NCBI RefSeq assembly: GCF_009870125.1
Contig: NC_046683.1
Span: 9,796,001 to 9,860,000 of the forward strand
Reading direction: 5' to 3'
DNA: 64,000 nt
DNA from: Drosophila pseudoobscura
Taxonomy: Eukaryota > Arthropoda > Insecta > Diptera > Drosophilidae
This document shows, one piece after another, positions 24,801-36,061 of the stretch. Every line of letters starts with the position of its first letter. The stretch's first letter is position 1. Both the position numbers and the translations under genes were made by a program. Under the pieces are notes generated by a model. It saw only the letters and a list, made by a program, of their open reading frames with translations. It had not been told where the DNA came from and did no database searches.

Positions 24801-27800
24801 TCCCAAGATAAGAGGAGGCGGCACCCGCACCCGCACCTCCATCCGCACCACCAACTCGACTTGCAACGCCAGTCGTAAACATATTTACGAGCTAATAAAT
24901 GTTTTAGCTGCTGCAAATCTGTGCCTTGCCTTCTGCCACATGTATTTTTTGTTAACGGAATTCCGTTTAATTGATTTCGACTGTTTTCGACCTGCTCGGA
25001 TTTATATGGCCAAGACCCTGTGCCTCTGCCTCTGACCCTCCTTTTGTTTGTGCCTCGCTGGCATGTCAGGTGTATAATGAATGGACGCATACAAACAATA
25101 TCAATTGGAAATTGAAAATAAAATTGATCTACGGGCTTTGTGGGGCCCCCATTGGTAAATGGTAAATGGTTGGGTCTCTATTTATTTTGGGCTTATATTC
25201 TTTGTGGAGAGGATTTCCCCTTGGCGACATAAATATCCACACCCTGTTCCGTGTGCCATGTGCTATGTGGCCCCTGTGTTAGCCCGGTGTTTTGGATACA
25301 ATAAATGGCAGACGAAATATAAACAATTCTTAGTCATATTGGAGATAAAACCATTCATACAATACAGTACATATGTATAGCGGAACGTTTACGTTATTAT
25401 TTCGTTCATTCATGCAGAAAGATGCAAAAACAGAAAGATTACATATAGAATATGACTTCAAACGGATGCTGGAACGATGGAATATGGACAGAAGCAAAGA
25501 ATTTGGGGGATTTTCTTTGTTTAAAGGCAAGGTTTATTTGGAACGTGAAGCCCTTTGACATCTGTAGGAATTACAGAGATTCGGTTACAAGGGTCATGGT
25601 GCGTCATGCAGCAGCGCCCCTCGGTGGTCGACTCCTTAGATCTAATAGCATCATTTCGTTGTAATTGTAACTAAATTGCCGTGAAATTGAATGCCCCATG
25701 ATGTGATTCCCTGCAACATCTGTTGCAAATGTGTTCTTGAAAAAATATTGCTAATAGATAGATGCTTCCTTCCGCTACATTTTCTATGGAAATCGTTTGT
25801 TTATCTCATAGTTTTCCATTAGTTTTTTTTTTTTGGGGATTAATGTCATATTTATGGGGCTACCGTCGTTCGCCCCACCCCTCTTCAAGATTTATGGGCG
25901 TGACAATTAAATAATAAAGAATAGCACAAACAATACAGGTACACATACATACATACTATATATTTATACGGATATCTGAAAGATATATGGAAGTGGGAGG
26001 CGAGAGCAAACATTCGGTAATTATTGACACACATAATTGCTGTGTGTGCCGCGGGAAATTGGTGGCGGAAAGTCCACATAGGAATATAGATACAAAATAT
26101 TGTGTACGCGAGATACTATTCCACATTTAACCCATACACAATGGATATTTTTATGGCCAATGCACGAGGCCAGCAGCGAGCAAATAAGGATATGGAATAT
26201 GGAATATGGAAATGTGTTTATTTATATCCCACTCCCCACTCCAATTGCCATTAACATCACCATTTCCATTCCCACTTCTGGTATATTCTAGCCTAATGAC
26301 CTCTCCTTTGGGTCTGGTCTGTCTCCTTGCATTACAAAGTCAACAGCATAATGCTTTGACGCTGCATCCTGCGGATGGGGATGGGGTTGGGTTTGGGGTT
26401 GGGGTTGGGGTTGGGCGGCAGCGAAGGACAAACCAATTAGCAGAAGCGTCTCCTAATTGATTGATGGTCGCTGTAGGGTGTGCCCACTGTTGCCCACATT
26501 TGGCTCTGTCCCCTCCCCCAATGAAGCACTCGACACGCCATATCGCTACCACATTTATCGCCTATCAATATCGAAATAATTTTCATATTTGATAAGCAAA
26601 TTGGCCTCCCATTCGTGTGGGGTTTAAGTCCCTGGGACTTTTGCGCTACTTCGCTTGCAGTGCCCCGATGATGATATATGGAAGCAGCCATGAAGTGAAG
26701 GGGCACCTTAAGTGACAGCACAGCCACTTGAGGTGGCATAAATGATTTACGATTAGATGTCGGCATTGGTCAATGAAACTGACAACTTCCAGCAAATATA
26801 TCATGGCATCCAATAGCATAACCATTATGAAATTCCCTCTGCCTTTTGGGCAACTTTTAAACACTTTTAAAGACGGCCTGCTTGGCATTTAGCCATTAGG
26901 GTTAAGTGTCTGTTTATGGCCTAATTTCCTGTCCACACCCAATGCAATGAAAGCGGGCATATGGTCGAAATTACAACCCATTAAATATCCATGACGCACT
27001 ACAATTTATCAATCGATTCTCGTGAAGCTTTTAGCCAGAGGATTAACTGGGATTTGCTACTGATTTCGTAGTATAAATGTGAGGGATACATATAATGTTT
27101 AATGTAGGAGGATATATACTTTCTTTTGCTGTTGGGACTTTTCCCGTCAAAGTCCTACAGGTCCTAGACCCTAGTCCCCGTCATGCGACAGCGCCCCTCG
27201 GTTAGCTCTCTCTTTGTCTCTCTTTAGGAATGGCTAAGCTGAGTGCCAACATTCCAAAACCCACCCAGGGATAGTCCTTCCTGAGGAAACACCTCTTCTC
27301 CTATCGCATTATCGAGGATAAGTCGGAAACCACTGATCAGTGGATGCTGTGTCCATCATAGGATCCTTATATCTTGTTCTCTCTATCTGGAATATCTATC
27401 TATCTCTGTGGTTGGCTGCCTCCTGTCACTGTCCCGATGTCTGTCTGCTTGTCTGTCTGTCAGTCTGTCCGTGTTCGTGCCTAATCGAGTACTCAGATAC
27501 TGAGAGACATACCATTAACTAAAACAGACCTTCATCGCCACGAGCATCATCCTGATCGAGAGCGTGGCGGACCACAGGTACAGCAGCCAGGCGATGCTGG
27601 TGTGCGGCACCCTCACCGGCTACGCGATCATCTGTGCCACACTGGGCATTGGTAAAGGACTAGTCCATGAGTCCACGAGTCCTTTTGTTCATCCTGTTCA
27701 ACCGGTCCGATCCGTCTTTCAGGTCATCTCGTAGGAGCGAACATTGACAAGCGCATCGATGTCCTGTTCTCGGTGGCCGCCGTGATCCTCTTCATAGCCA

Positions 27801-27940
27801 GTGGGGCCGTCATCCTCGACCGCTGGCTGGACGTCTATGAAGTAGAGAGCGACAAGAACAGTGTCCTGGCAGCGGCTATATTCTGTTTGGCCAATGGGGC
27901 CATCTTTGTGGGGGATACCTTTGTAGTGCTGAATGCTTGA
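21873..27940 (+). CDS. Small four-TM membrane protein (snakeskin-like), isoform using terminal exon pair A
   Basis: Exons 21873-21914 (MEFNNRLLLKIIEL), 27528-27651 and 27723-27940 give 127 residues with four hydrophobic segments. The last pair lies around LFSVAAVILFIASGAVIL and AAAIFCLANGAIFVGD. The layout resembles the insect septate-junction protein snakeskin (about 160 aa, four TM, ending ...INGAIYLLDTA), so a role in epithelial membrane organisation is possible but inferred. Exon 1 ends in phase 0 at a GTGAGC donor, and exon 2A begins in phase 0 after ACAG. An AATAAA at 27949-27954 directly follows the stop, so this form has its own poly(A) signal. The first intron is 5.6 kb. The exon 1 assignment rests on phase and on family-like sequence; a separate unseen first exon for pair A is possible. 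Confidence 0.65.
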
Positions 27941-28567
27941 CAAATGTGAAATAAAATCGAGTCTCAATGAAAATGAGGGGCTAATGAATTGCCACAGTTT
28001 TTTTTTTTAATGGAATGCGGCAACGATCCCGAACCCGAACCCGACTGATCTCCGAGACTAATTTTTGCACCGTTTTCTCGCAATCTAACGATCTTTCTAC
28101 TCTTTTCTCTGTTCTGTTCCCACAGGCCATCGCCATTGCCTGCATTGTGATGTACGAGGTGGATGGAGCCCTCTCATCGCGTCCCCTGATCGTCTGCGGC
28201 ACCATCGGCGGCTTCACGATCATCTGCGGCGTTCTGCTGATCGGTGAGTGTTGTGTTTTGTTGTGACTATGATTAGCCACGGATCGTTGGATCGTTAGAT
28301 CGTTGGATCGCTGGAAATAACCCCCCTATTTTCTGACTTTCTGTTGCAGGTCATGTGATCAACTCTCTGGTGGAGAAGCGCCTCAATGCCTTGATCTCCC
28401 TGATCGGCTGCATTCTGTTTGTGGCCTCTGGGGCCTTGGTCATCGATGAGTGGCATGATGCCGTGCTGCAGAAGGATAGGAAGCGCAACGCCATCGCCGC
28501 CGGTTCCCTGATGATCATCAACGGTGCCGTCTTCCTCCTGGACACCCTCTCCATCTGCCGAACGTAA
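21873..28567 (+). CDS. Small four-TM membrane protein (snakeskin-like), isoform using terminal exon pair B
   Basis: Exons 21873-21914, 28126-28243 and 28350-28567 give 125 residues. TM1 is completed across the splice (LLLKIIEL then AIAIACIVMYEV). TM2 lies in IVCGTIGGFTIICGVLLIG, TM3 in ISLIGCILFVASGALVI and TM4 in GSLMIINGAVFLLDTL; the last strongly recalls snakeskin. Pair B is paralogous to pair A: both have VCGT...IIC...IGH across the same intron phase, both last exons are exactly 218 nt, and both share LF/ASGA..I.D.W. Only about 185 bp separate the pair A stop from exon 2B, with no alternative first exon visible, so B very probably uses the distant exon at 21873. The function is unknown. 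Confidence 0.72.
21915..27527 (+). other. Large first intron of the four-TM gene
   Basis: 5.6 kb with no coding evidence. Contents noted: GATCC/TGTTC simple repeats at about 23038-23100, a G-rich tract at 26377-26417, and two copies of a GTCATGC..CAGCGCCCCTCGGT block at about 25603-25625 and 27180-27202. Length and complexity suggest regulatory content, but nothing specific can be proved. Confidence 0.5.
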
Positions 28568-30952
28568 AGAGTTGTTCTTCTCCAACCAATCACTTATGCA
28601 TCCATAAACACGCTTCGTCGTTGTCTAAAATTCTCATGGCTTCTGTGTGGATCGTCGTAAATGCGCTGAGAAAAGAGAATATGAATCTATGTATACCTAC
28701 CCCCCAGTGTATTTTTTTTTTGTTGTTTTTGATACCATTATATTTATACATACAATATAGCTATATATGCATAAATGTATGTACTAGAGTATCTATCCAT
28801 TTGCGTAGCACTTAAGCTAATCTCAGATACGCACGAATCAGAAACAGAAACAGAATCAGAATCATAAATGTAACGAACAGAGGGCATTCTCTTGAAAAAA
28901 TGAATATCAAATTATTTACAGGAATCCATTAAATATATGCACACATACAACATATTCGTATTCGTATTCGTATTCGTACTCGTAGTATATTATGCTAAAC
29001 ACACACAACATCTGCTGGTCATGTCTTCTTATATCATCATAATTGCCTCCTCCTCTGCCTTGGAGCTTGGAGAGCGCTTCCCAGAGAAAATTGCCCATAA
29101 TTGCGAGCACGAGGGGGCACGGCACACGAGAGTGTTTCTTGGGAAAGACCAGAGACTCTTCGCATAAGAGCAACAGCGCCTGACGTCACGTGCCAACTGT
29201 TGCAAAACCGAACCTGAACCCCACACAGAGACCCAGGCACAGACCCTGGAAAGGTTGTCAACTTTTCACATTGCCACTTTCTCATCTGCTACAAAGTAGA
29301 GGGATGCCCTCCCCTGGCATCCTACAGCTGTGCAACTGTCTAAAGAGTCAATCCATTCAAGCTGCGAATACCGGCAGGCTGCTCCCTAGAGACCCTTGAT
29401 TCTCAAATAGTACCAGAGCAATTCGTAGTAGTGGGTGGAATGTAAAATTTCCAACATCTATGGAGATTGTAAAGAGCATACTCTATTGGGTTTTGGTAGT
29501 AAGAACATGCTAGATATATAGATACACATATGGGTATAGGATTTTATTATGTCTGGATGGACTGTCTGGATATGGAATACTTGTGGCATTGTAATTCTAT
29601 CATCTTCATTTGTGTTCACTTTCTGTGTGCATCATTCGCTTGGATTTGCTTGAGATCTATCAAATCTATGCCTATTTGAAAACGTGATTGTCTTTCCAAC
29701 ATGTAGTACGAGTAAGGGACCACAGTGCCACAGAAATATTAAAAAAATACCAGAAACTGTTGATAGTTTTCCCAGAACATTTTTGTTGTATTATAGGGGC
29801 TCTTCTTATTTATCTTAGAAAATAAGTACCAAAAATTTCCAGCAGCAAATATCTATAATTTTTTCCAGTAAAATCTTTTTCATAAATAAAACACTTACAA
29901 TTATACCAGGAAAATTCTAGAAAATTACCGAAAATTATAAATAATTTTCCAAGAGATCTCATTTTCATAATAAATGAGGTTTGTTTGATGGCAAACAGAG
30001 TTGTCTTAGCAAAATTGCGCTGAACTTCAATAGATAATGGATACAGCATATGTATATCTCCATCTGAGCCCAAGGAACTCGGCATCTCCTCTCGCGAAAG
30101 CCATGAAATTTGTCTTAAGCAATGCTTAACGTCCATAATTTGGCAAATCATTCAAAGGGTATTCAATATTCGCTTCCTTGAAAGGTAATGGGAGCCCTCT
30201 CCCTTCTTGTTTGTCTTTGGCTGTGGCCTGTTGCTGTTGCTACTCACTCATGTTGCGAGCTTAGTATAATTAAGCAATTTATTTAATTTCTAATTATTTC
30301 TCATCCCATCCCCCCCTCCACATGACAACTATGTGAAAAAATTATATAAAAACCCAACCACAATCACCGCAAAATAGACGCACTGTGGTGCCGGTCTTGG
30401 CGGAAGAGCCGAGGAAAAATCAAGTCGAGATAAATCGCTTTTGAAATACTGAGATACAGATGCATGCTGCCGCGCCCAAAGACTTGAGACCGAGTTGTGA
30501 TTTATATTTAAATTTATGTATATTTTTCTTTGATTTTTTCTTTACTAAATCCGCAAATTTTTCATAATCTATAGTACATGCATGTAGTATATATTGCGAA
30601 CTTTGCGGGGGTATTTTCTTTGGGAATAAGATCTGTTGGGGCCAGCCATCGTCTGCGATAATTGCCTGCCATTACACTTAACCCTTGAACTGGAATTGAG
30701 GGTCAGAGTCAGAGGAGGTCATGACTTGTTTTTTTGGTTTTGCACTGAGAAACTCTCAGAAAAGTAGGCAAGTAGGAATGCCTCACTGAGAGGTACATAT
30801 TTCAGGGCCCTGTTCGGCTCAGTACTTGTTTGGGAGCAGCGCCCTGAACATCAGCTCTAAAATTTACAGTTTTTCCAAATTATTTTTGTATTTTTTCCAA
30901 AAAATTTTGTTTTAGAATGTGTAAATAAAACTTTTTCAAAATTTCTGTGATA
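28568..30952. other. Intergenic stretch; CRE/E-box and TATA candidates
   Basis: No gene is recognised. A palindromic CRE (TGACGTCA, 29181-29188) overlaps an E-box CACGTG (29187-29192). A TATATAAA at 30343-30350 is the best TATA-box candidate upstream of the acylphosphatase-like gene, about 600 bp before its ATG, so an intron or long leader would be required. GTATTC repeats lie near 28955-28980. Confidence 0.4.
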
Positions 30953-31261
30953 ATGTCCAAGGCCAATATAATGACTTGTGACTTTGAAATTAAGGGAAAA
31001 ATCCCTAAAGAGGCGTTCGAGATGTTCGCTGCGGCCCAGGCCAAGGTGTTGGGTTTGCGCGGGTACATCACCCAGGTCTCTGAAGAGTGCTTCAAGGGTC
31101 AACTGCAGGGTGAGGGCCGTGTGATTGAGGCCTTCAAGCAGATGATCCTGTCGGCCGCCGAATACGTGGCTGCCGTCAAGGAGTTCGTCATCAAGAACCT
31201 CAAGGCCATCGATGACTACACCTATAAGACCTTCGAAGTGAAGGACAAGGGGGCAAAGTAG
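30953..31261 (+). CDS. Acylphosphatase-fold protein lacking catalytic residues
   Basis: A 102-residue ORF with the size and order of an acylphosphatase (about 98 aa), whose active members hydrolyse acyl-phosphates. Family landmarks are FEIKGKIPKEAF (versus F-G-x-V-Q-G-V-x-F-R), LGLRGYITQVSE (versus GWVKNTS), GQLQGEG (versus GQVQGP) and the last strand YKTFEVKD. The catalytic Arg of the phosphate loop is replaced by Glu (E23), and the substrate-orienting Asn by Gln (Q41), so hydrolase activity is not expected. Drosophila carries several such divergent paralogues, often male-biased (from memory). The first ATG at 30953 is preferred; an upstream in-frame GTG is ignored. The 3' flank from about 31300 is homologous to the unit of the tandem array that follows. 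Confidence 0.78.
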   Translation: MSKANIMTCDFEIKGKIPKEAFEMFAAAQAKVLGLRGYITQVSEECFKGQLQGEGRVIEAFKQMILSAAEYVAAVKEFVIKNLKAIDDYTYKTFEVKDKGAK

Positions 31262-31289
31262 AAGCTCTGCGAACACCAAGCCATGGATC

Positions 31290-33420
31290 TCTAAGAAGCC
31301 GATTAGTTACAAGTCCGTGGCAAAGATTCGGAAGGACCATTCATTGAGAAATCCATTGGGTGAGTTTTAGGAATTGGTATATTTTCGGGGAAACATTATT
31401 TTGAGTTACCTGTCACAGGGCGCTGCTTTGACATTTAGTTGAAGATATATATTTTACTACCATTTACCGGACGCAAAATACACTCTTCCATCCGCGAGAT
31501 TTTAAATGCTTTGATAAAATGTGCAAGCTATGTATATATTTTTTATGCAAATAACTACACTGTGCAATACCTGAAACTCCTAAGCCCGAGAACCCTGCCC
31601 TTCTGGAGTTTATTTTTGTTTACCAATTAATACACTACACTAATCCTGAGACGTCCAAAGCCGATCTGGAAGCGGGTGCTTTCAGATCCCTGGTAAAAAC
31701 TCTGAGGGACACATCCACGAATCAATCGGGTGAGTTTTTACAAGTGCTATATTTTCGGGGAAACATTATTTTGAGTTACCTCTCCCACCTGCTTTGACAT
31801 TTAGTTTGAGTTCAATATTATACTACCATACTAAATACCAAATATACTGATGGATACCTGAGACGTTGGATGCCTTGACAAAATGTGCAAGGTATACACT
31901 TTTTTATACACAAATACAAATGTATATGCCCTCTGCTGTAACTATTGATTGGCCCCGATCGATTAGTTACGAGAAGTACTCCCATGAAGAATGGAATCTA
32001 CACAAATTTCTGGTAAAGACTCTAAGAGACACATCCAAGAATCAATCGGGTGAGTTTTTACGAGTGCTATATTTTCGGGGAAACATTTTTTTGAGTTACC
32101 TCTCCCACCTGCTTTGACATTTAGTTTGAGTTCAATATTATACTACCATACTAAATACCAAATATACTGATGGATACCTGAGACGTTGGATGCCTTGACA
32201 AAATGTGCAAGGTATACACTTTTTTATACACAAATACAAATGTATATGCCCTCTGCTGTAACTATTGATTGGCCCCGATCGATTAGTTACGAGAAGTACT
32301 CCCATGAAGAATGGAATCTACACAAATTTCTGGTAAAGACTCTAAGAGACACATCCAAGAATCAATCGGGTGAGTTTTTACGAGTGCTATATTTTCGGGG
32401 AAACATTTTTTTGAGTTACCTCTCCCACCTGCTTTGACATTTAGTTTGAGTTCAATATTATACTACCATACCAAATACCAAATATACTGATGGATACCTG
32501 AGACGTTGGATGCCTTGACAAAATGTGCAAGGTATACACTTTTTTATACACAAATACAAATGTATATGCCCTCTGCTGTAACTATTGATTGGCCCCGATC
32601 GATTAGTTACGAGAAGTACTCCCATGAAGAATGGAATCTACACAAATTTCTGGTAAAAACTCTGAAGGACACATCCACGAATCAATCGGGTGAGTTTTTA
32701 CAAGTGCTTTATTTTCGGGGAAACATTATTTTGAGTTACCTCTCCCTCCTGCTTTGACATTTAGTTGGAGTTCAATATTATACTACCATACTAAATACCA
32801 AATATACTGATGGATACCTGAGACGTTGGACGCCTTGACAAAATGTGCAAGGTATACACTTTTTTATACACAAATACAAATGTATATGCCCTCTGCTGTA
32901 ACTATTGATTGGCCCCGATCGATAAGTTACGAGAAGTACTCCCATGAAGAATGGAATCTACACAAATTTCTGGTAAAAACTCTGAGAGACACATCCACGA
33001 ATCAATTGGGTGAGTTTTTACAAGTGCTTTATTTTCGGGGAAACATTATTTTGAGTTACCTCTAACACCTGCTTTGACATTTAGTTGGAGTTCAATATTA
33101 TACTACCATACTAAGTATCAAATATACTGATGGATGGATCACTGAGACGTTGAATGCCTTGACAAAATGTGCAAGGTATACACTTTTTTATACACAAATA
33201 CAAATGTATACGCCCGAAAACAATGCCCTCTGCTTAAACTATTGATTGGCCTCGAACGATTGGAAAATAGAAATCTACAAAAAAGAAAGCAAAGAATGTA
33301 CACAAATCCCTGGTCAAGAATCGGAAGGACCATACACGAATCCGTAAGGTGCGTATTAGGAATTTGTCTCATGAAATCCTCATATTGAGAGTCCTTCATT
33401 CATAGCGGCAAGTCTAATTT
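31290..33420 (+). repeat. Tandem array of a 320-bp unit derived from the acylphosphatase-like 3' flank
   Basis: Landmark GGTGAGTTTT recurs at about 31359, 31729, 32049, 32369, 32689 and 33009, with a diverged form near 33350. Spacing is exactly 320 bp across the central copies. Each central unit contains the same 79-83-codon ORF (MDALTKCARYTLFYTQ...) beginning at 31866, 32186, 32506 and 32826. Because 320 is not divisible by three and stops intervene, the ORFs do not join into a longer protein. The first, most diverged unit (31300-31450) directly follows the acylphosphatase stop, with GATTAGTTAC, CGGGGAAACATTATTTTGAG and GCTTTGACATTTAGTT in common with the later units. The central four copies are nearly identical, which indicates recent amplification or homogenisation. 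Confidence 0.9.
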
Positions 33421-36061
33421 TTTTCTTTTGGAAAATCGACACTGAAAAATTCCTGAGAGGTCACAAGCTAAGGAAAGGAGAAGATCAAGCCGAGGGAAGA
33501 TCCTGGATACCGGTCACAACATTGAGATCTATGGCAAATAATCCAAAGGACAGTTCAGCCAGGAGACCTGTCTGCTGAAATCAGCCAAGAAAACTGTACA
33601 GTATCTTTTAGCAAAGACTCCAAGTGACTCTCGAATTAATAAAAAATTGTCTGTGTATAAGAAATGTGTGTGCGTTTCTTTGGGTAACCAGGTGGGTTAT
33701 CCATGGCACATTATGGATTATGGATGGAAGAACCAAGCAGATGAATCTTTCCCATTCTTTCGTTGATCGTGCATAATGGGTAATTGACTTGCGATGATTG
33801 GGTATAGATGTTAGGCCTGTCTAATGGATCATTAAGGGAATAATAAAGTGTGATCACTAATAATATGATTATTTTCTTGGAAAACTTCCCCAACATCCTA
33901 GCAGAAGTTATCCATGAATATATAGCTCAGTATCCACTACATCTTACACAGGGGTTGTCCATAAAGATCCCTCCATAAAGTAGATAAACACGATTTGGTG
34001 GATTGGTATGTTATTCAACAGATCATTACGCATCAAATGATGATAGTTAGCAGCAATCACTGATCATCATTAAGAACCCATTGAGAGGATAACCTATTCT
34101 GTGGGGGTTTTCTGTTAAGAAAACGAATGACCCACGAAAGAGAACCATACGCTAGTTTAGGGTTAATCGCGACTCATAAGCTAATGGCATCCGATGGCGG
34201 GAGAGACAGCCTTGAGATGAGGATTGCTGGCACTGCCACTGTGTACTGTGAACTGTAGAATGGCGATCGCTGTGATCGGATATCGCATGTTTTGGATTCA
34301 TAAACCAGCTGCTGTTGCTGCGGTGCTGCTGCTGTGCTGGCACATAGACACCATGTACTGAAGTACGACTTCTACTTCGACTTCCCGACTACTTGGCATG
34401 CAAATCGAAGACATGAGATCGACACGATCGGGGTGTACGAACATACAAGCCAACAACAGCAGCAGCATGGTGGATAGTTATTTATGTATTCGGATACTTG
34501 TATTCGCATTTGCCAGGCTTGTTGCACTCTGTTCCCCCTGCCCTGTTCTGCCACAGTCGGATAATGTATCTACGATGATATATGGACAGCTAATCCATCA
34601 TGGCCCAAGAAACGTTACCATTTTATGGGTCAATTTGCGGACGGATGGCCATTACAGGTGCGCGTGTCTGCTGCGAGAACTGCAAAACCATGTAACAGGT
34701 AGCCAGCCATCTCTGGCCATTCACTCGACCAACCCATATGGGAAAATACCGCAAAATTAGAGGAAATTAGCTGCTGCTGCGGTCGAATCAGCTGCGTAAT
34801 TGCAGCGCCGTGGCAACCCTGGCTAAGCAGGAAGAATCACCGACAATGATGGCCAATTCAGTGATGTCGTAGCTGTAGAATAAACCTACTGCTTCCTTTA
34901 GAGATAGGTTATTTAAATTCATAATTAACAGATTAACAAATGAATGGCAGTTTGCATACATTTTTTTATAATTGTTATAATTTTATGAAACACCAAAATA
35001 AATGTAATTTATAAATTTCTTTACATTTCCTCATTTGTGCATTAAATTGAACAAATTAATATTGATTTTGTATTCTTTTTCCACTGTTCCAAATGGGAGC
35101 GTGCCCTGCAACGCCCATATGTTGCCCAAATGTTTACGCAATAAGAATAATAACTTTCGAAAAAATACTGTGTAATGGCACTGGTGTTTAAAACCTTTCT
35201 TTCCGCCATAGATGCAGCTCTCTGGTCTCGAATATCGAGGAGCGCCTGAGCAGTGGAACGGCAGTGATATAAGGGTGAGCCACGATGGCCCAATGGATGA
35301 GCGCCAAAGGGTGGTAGCACCTTGCATTATTTACCGAAAAATAGCTAGCCAAGCAGCACTGATCCTCAGTTCCGAAATGGGAGGGAGCCGCTATCCCAGT
35401 CACCGTGGAATCACAGCTGCTCTTTCTCTCTCTCTCTGGTGCTACTGGTGCTGCTTGCTCTCTCATTTCTACTACCGCTGCCTGCTGCTCACCCACTGGT
35501 GCAGTGTTGCTGTTCTCTCACAGGTGATTATTCTGCTACTGCTAGTGCGGCTCTCTCACTGCGGCTACTGCTCTCTGCGGCTGCGCCAGGTATGGACAAA
35601 CTCAGGGAGTGCTCTCTCAAAGCTACAAAAAAGCTATGCGACTAGCGGCTGGCAAAAAGCTTAGGCCTCGGTTCGGCTCGGCACGGGCTCGGCACACGGG
35701 CCCCATGGATAAGTTTGCTTTGAGCGCTCGTACGTGAAAGTCCAAGTCGAAGTCGGCGCTGCGTATGCGCAAAAAGACTCTCTGGAACAAAATTTGAAAG
35801 CGCTGGCGTGCAACGGCTTTTTGTTTTTCCTTTATTTTCGCAGATCATTTTTATTTACAACTAAGCTGTATTTTTTTGTGGTTTTTGTGCAAGCAAGAGA
35901 GTGCGAAAGGGAGTGAGAAAATCAAGCAAAATTCATGCATAAATAAGGGACTATTGCGCCCCTTTTTGGAAAACAAAACAAAAATAAGCAACAAGAATTT
36001 TGAACAAGAGACCCAAAACGAGTGGAGTCGCACAGAGAGCGTGACGAGAGGAGAGGAAGAG
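33421..36061. other. Gene-poor stretch; candidate 5' UTR exon at its right end
   Basis: Unsupported ORFs only. Just past the array, near 33640, there is an AATAAAAAATTG poly(A)-like site. From about 35850 the sequence becomes A-rich and purine-rich like Drosophila 5' leaders, and ends at a good donor, GAAGAG|GTAAGCG, at 36061/36062. This could be a noncoding first exon for the downstream coiled-coil gene (first coding acceptor at 48647), implying a 12.6-kb intron. That link is inference. Confidence 0.3.

Noticed and set aside
31866-33065. Four near-identical 79-83-codon ORFs that might be a tandem gene family
   Set aside because: They sit in a 320-bp DNA repeat whose non-coding parts are equally conserved. 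There is no codon-position bias visible by eye and no domain. Treated as a repeat, not genes.
35212-35664. 150-codon ORF in the gene-poor region
   Set aside because: Composition follows CT-rich simple sequence (LSLSLWCYWCC-type). No start context or domain, and no splice support.
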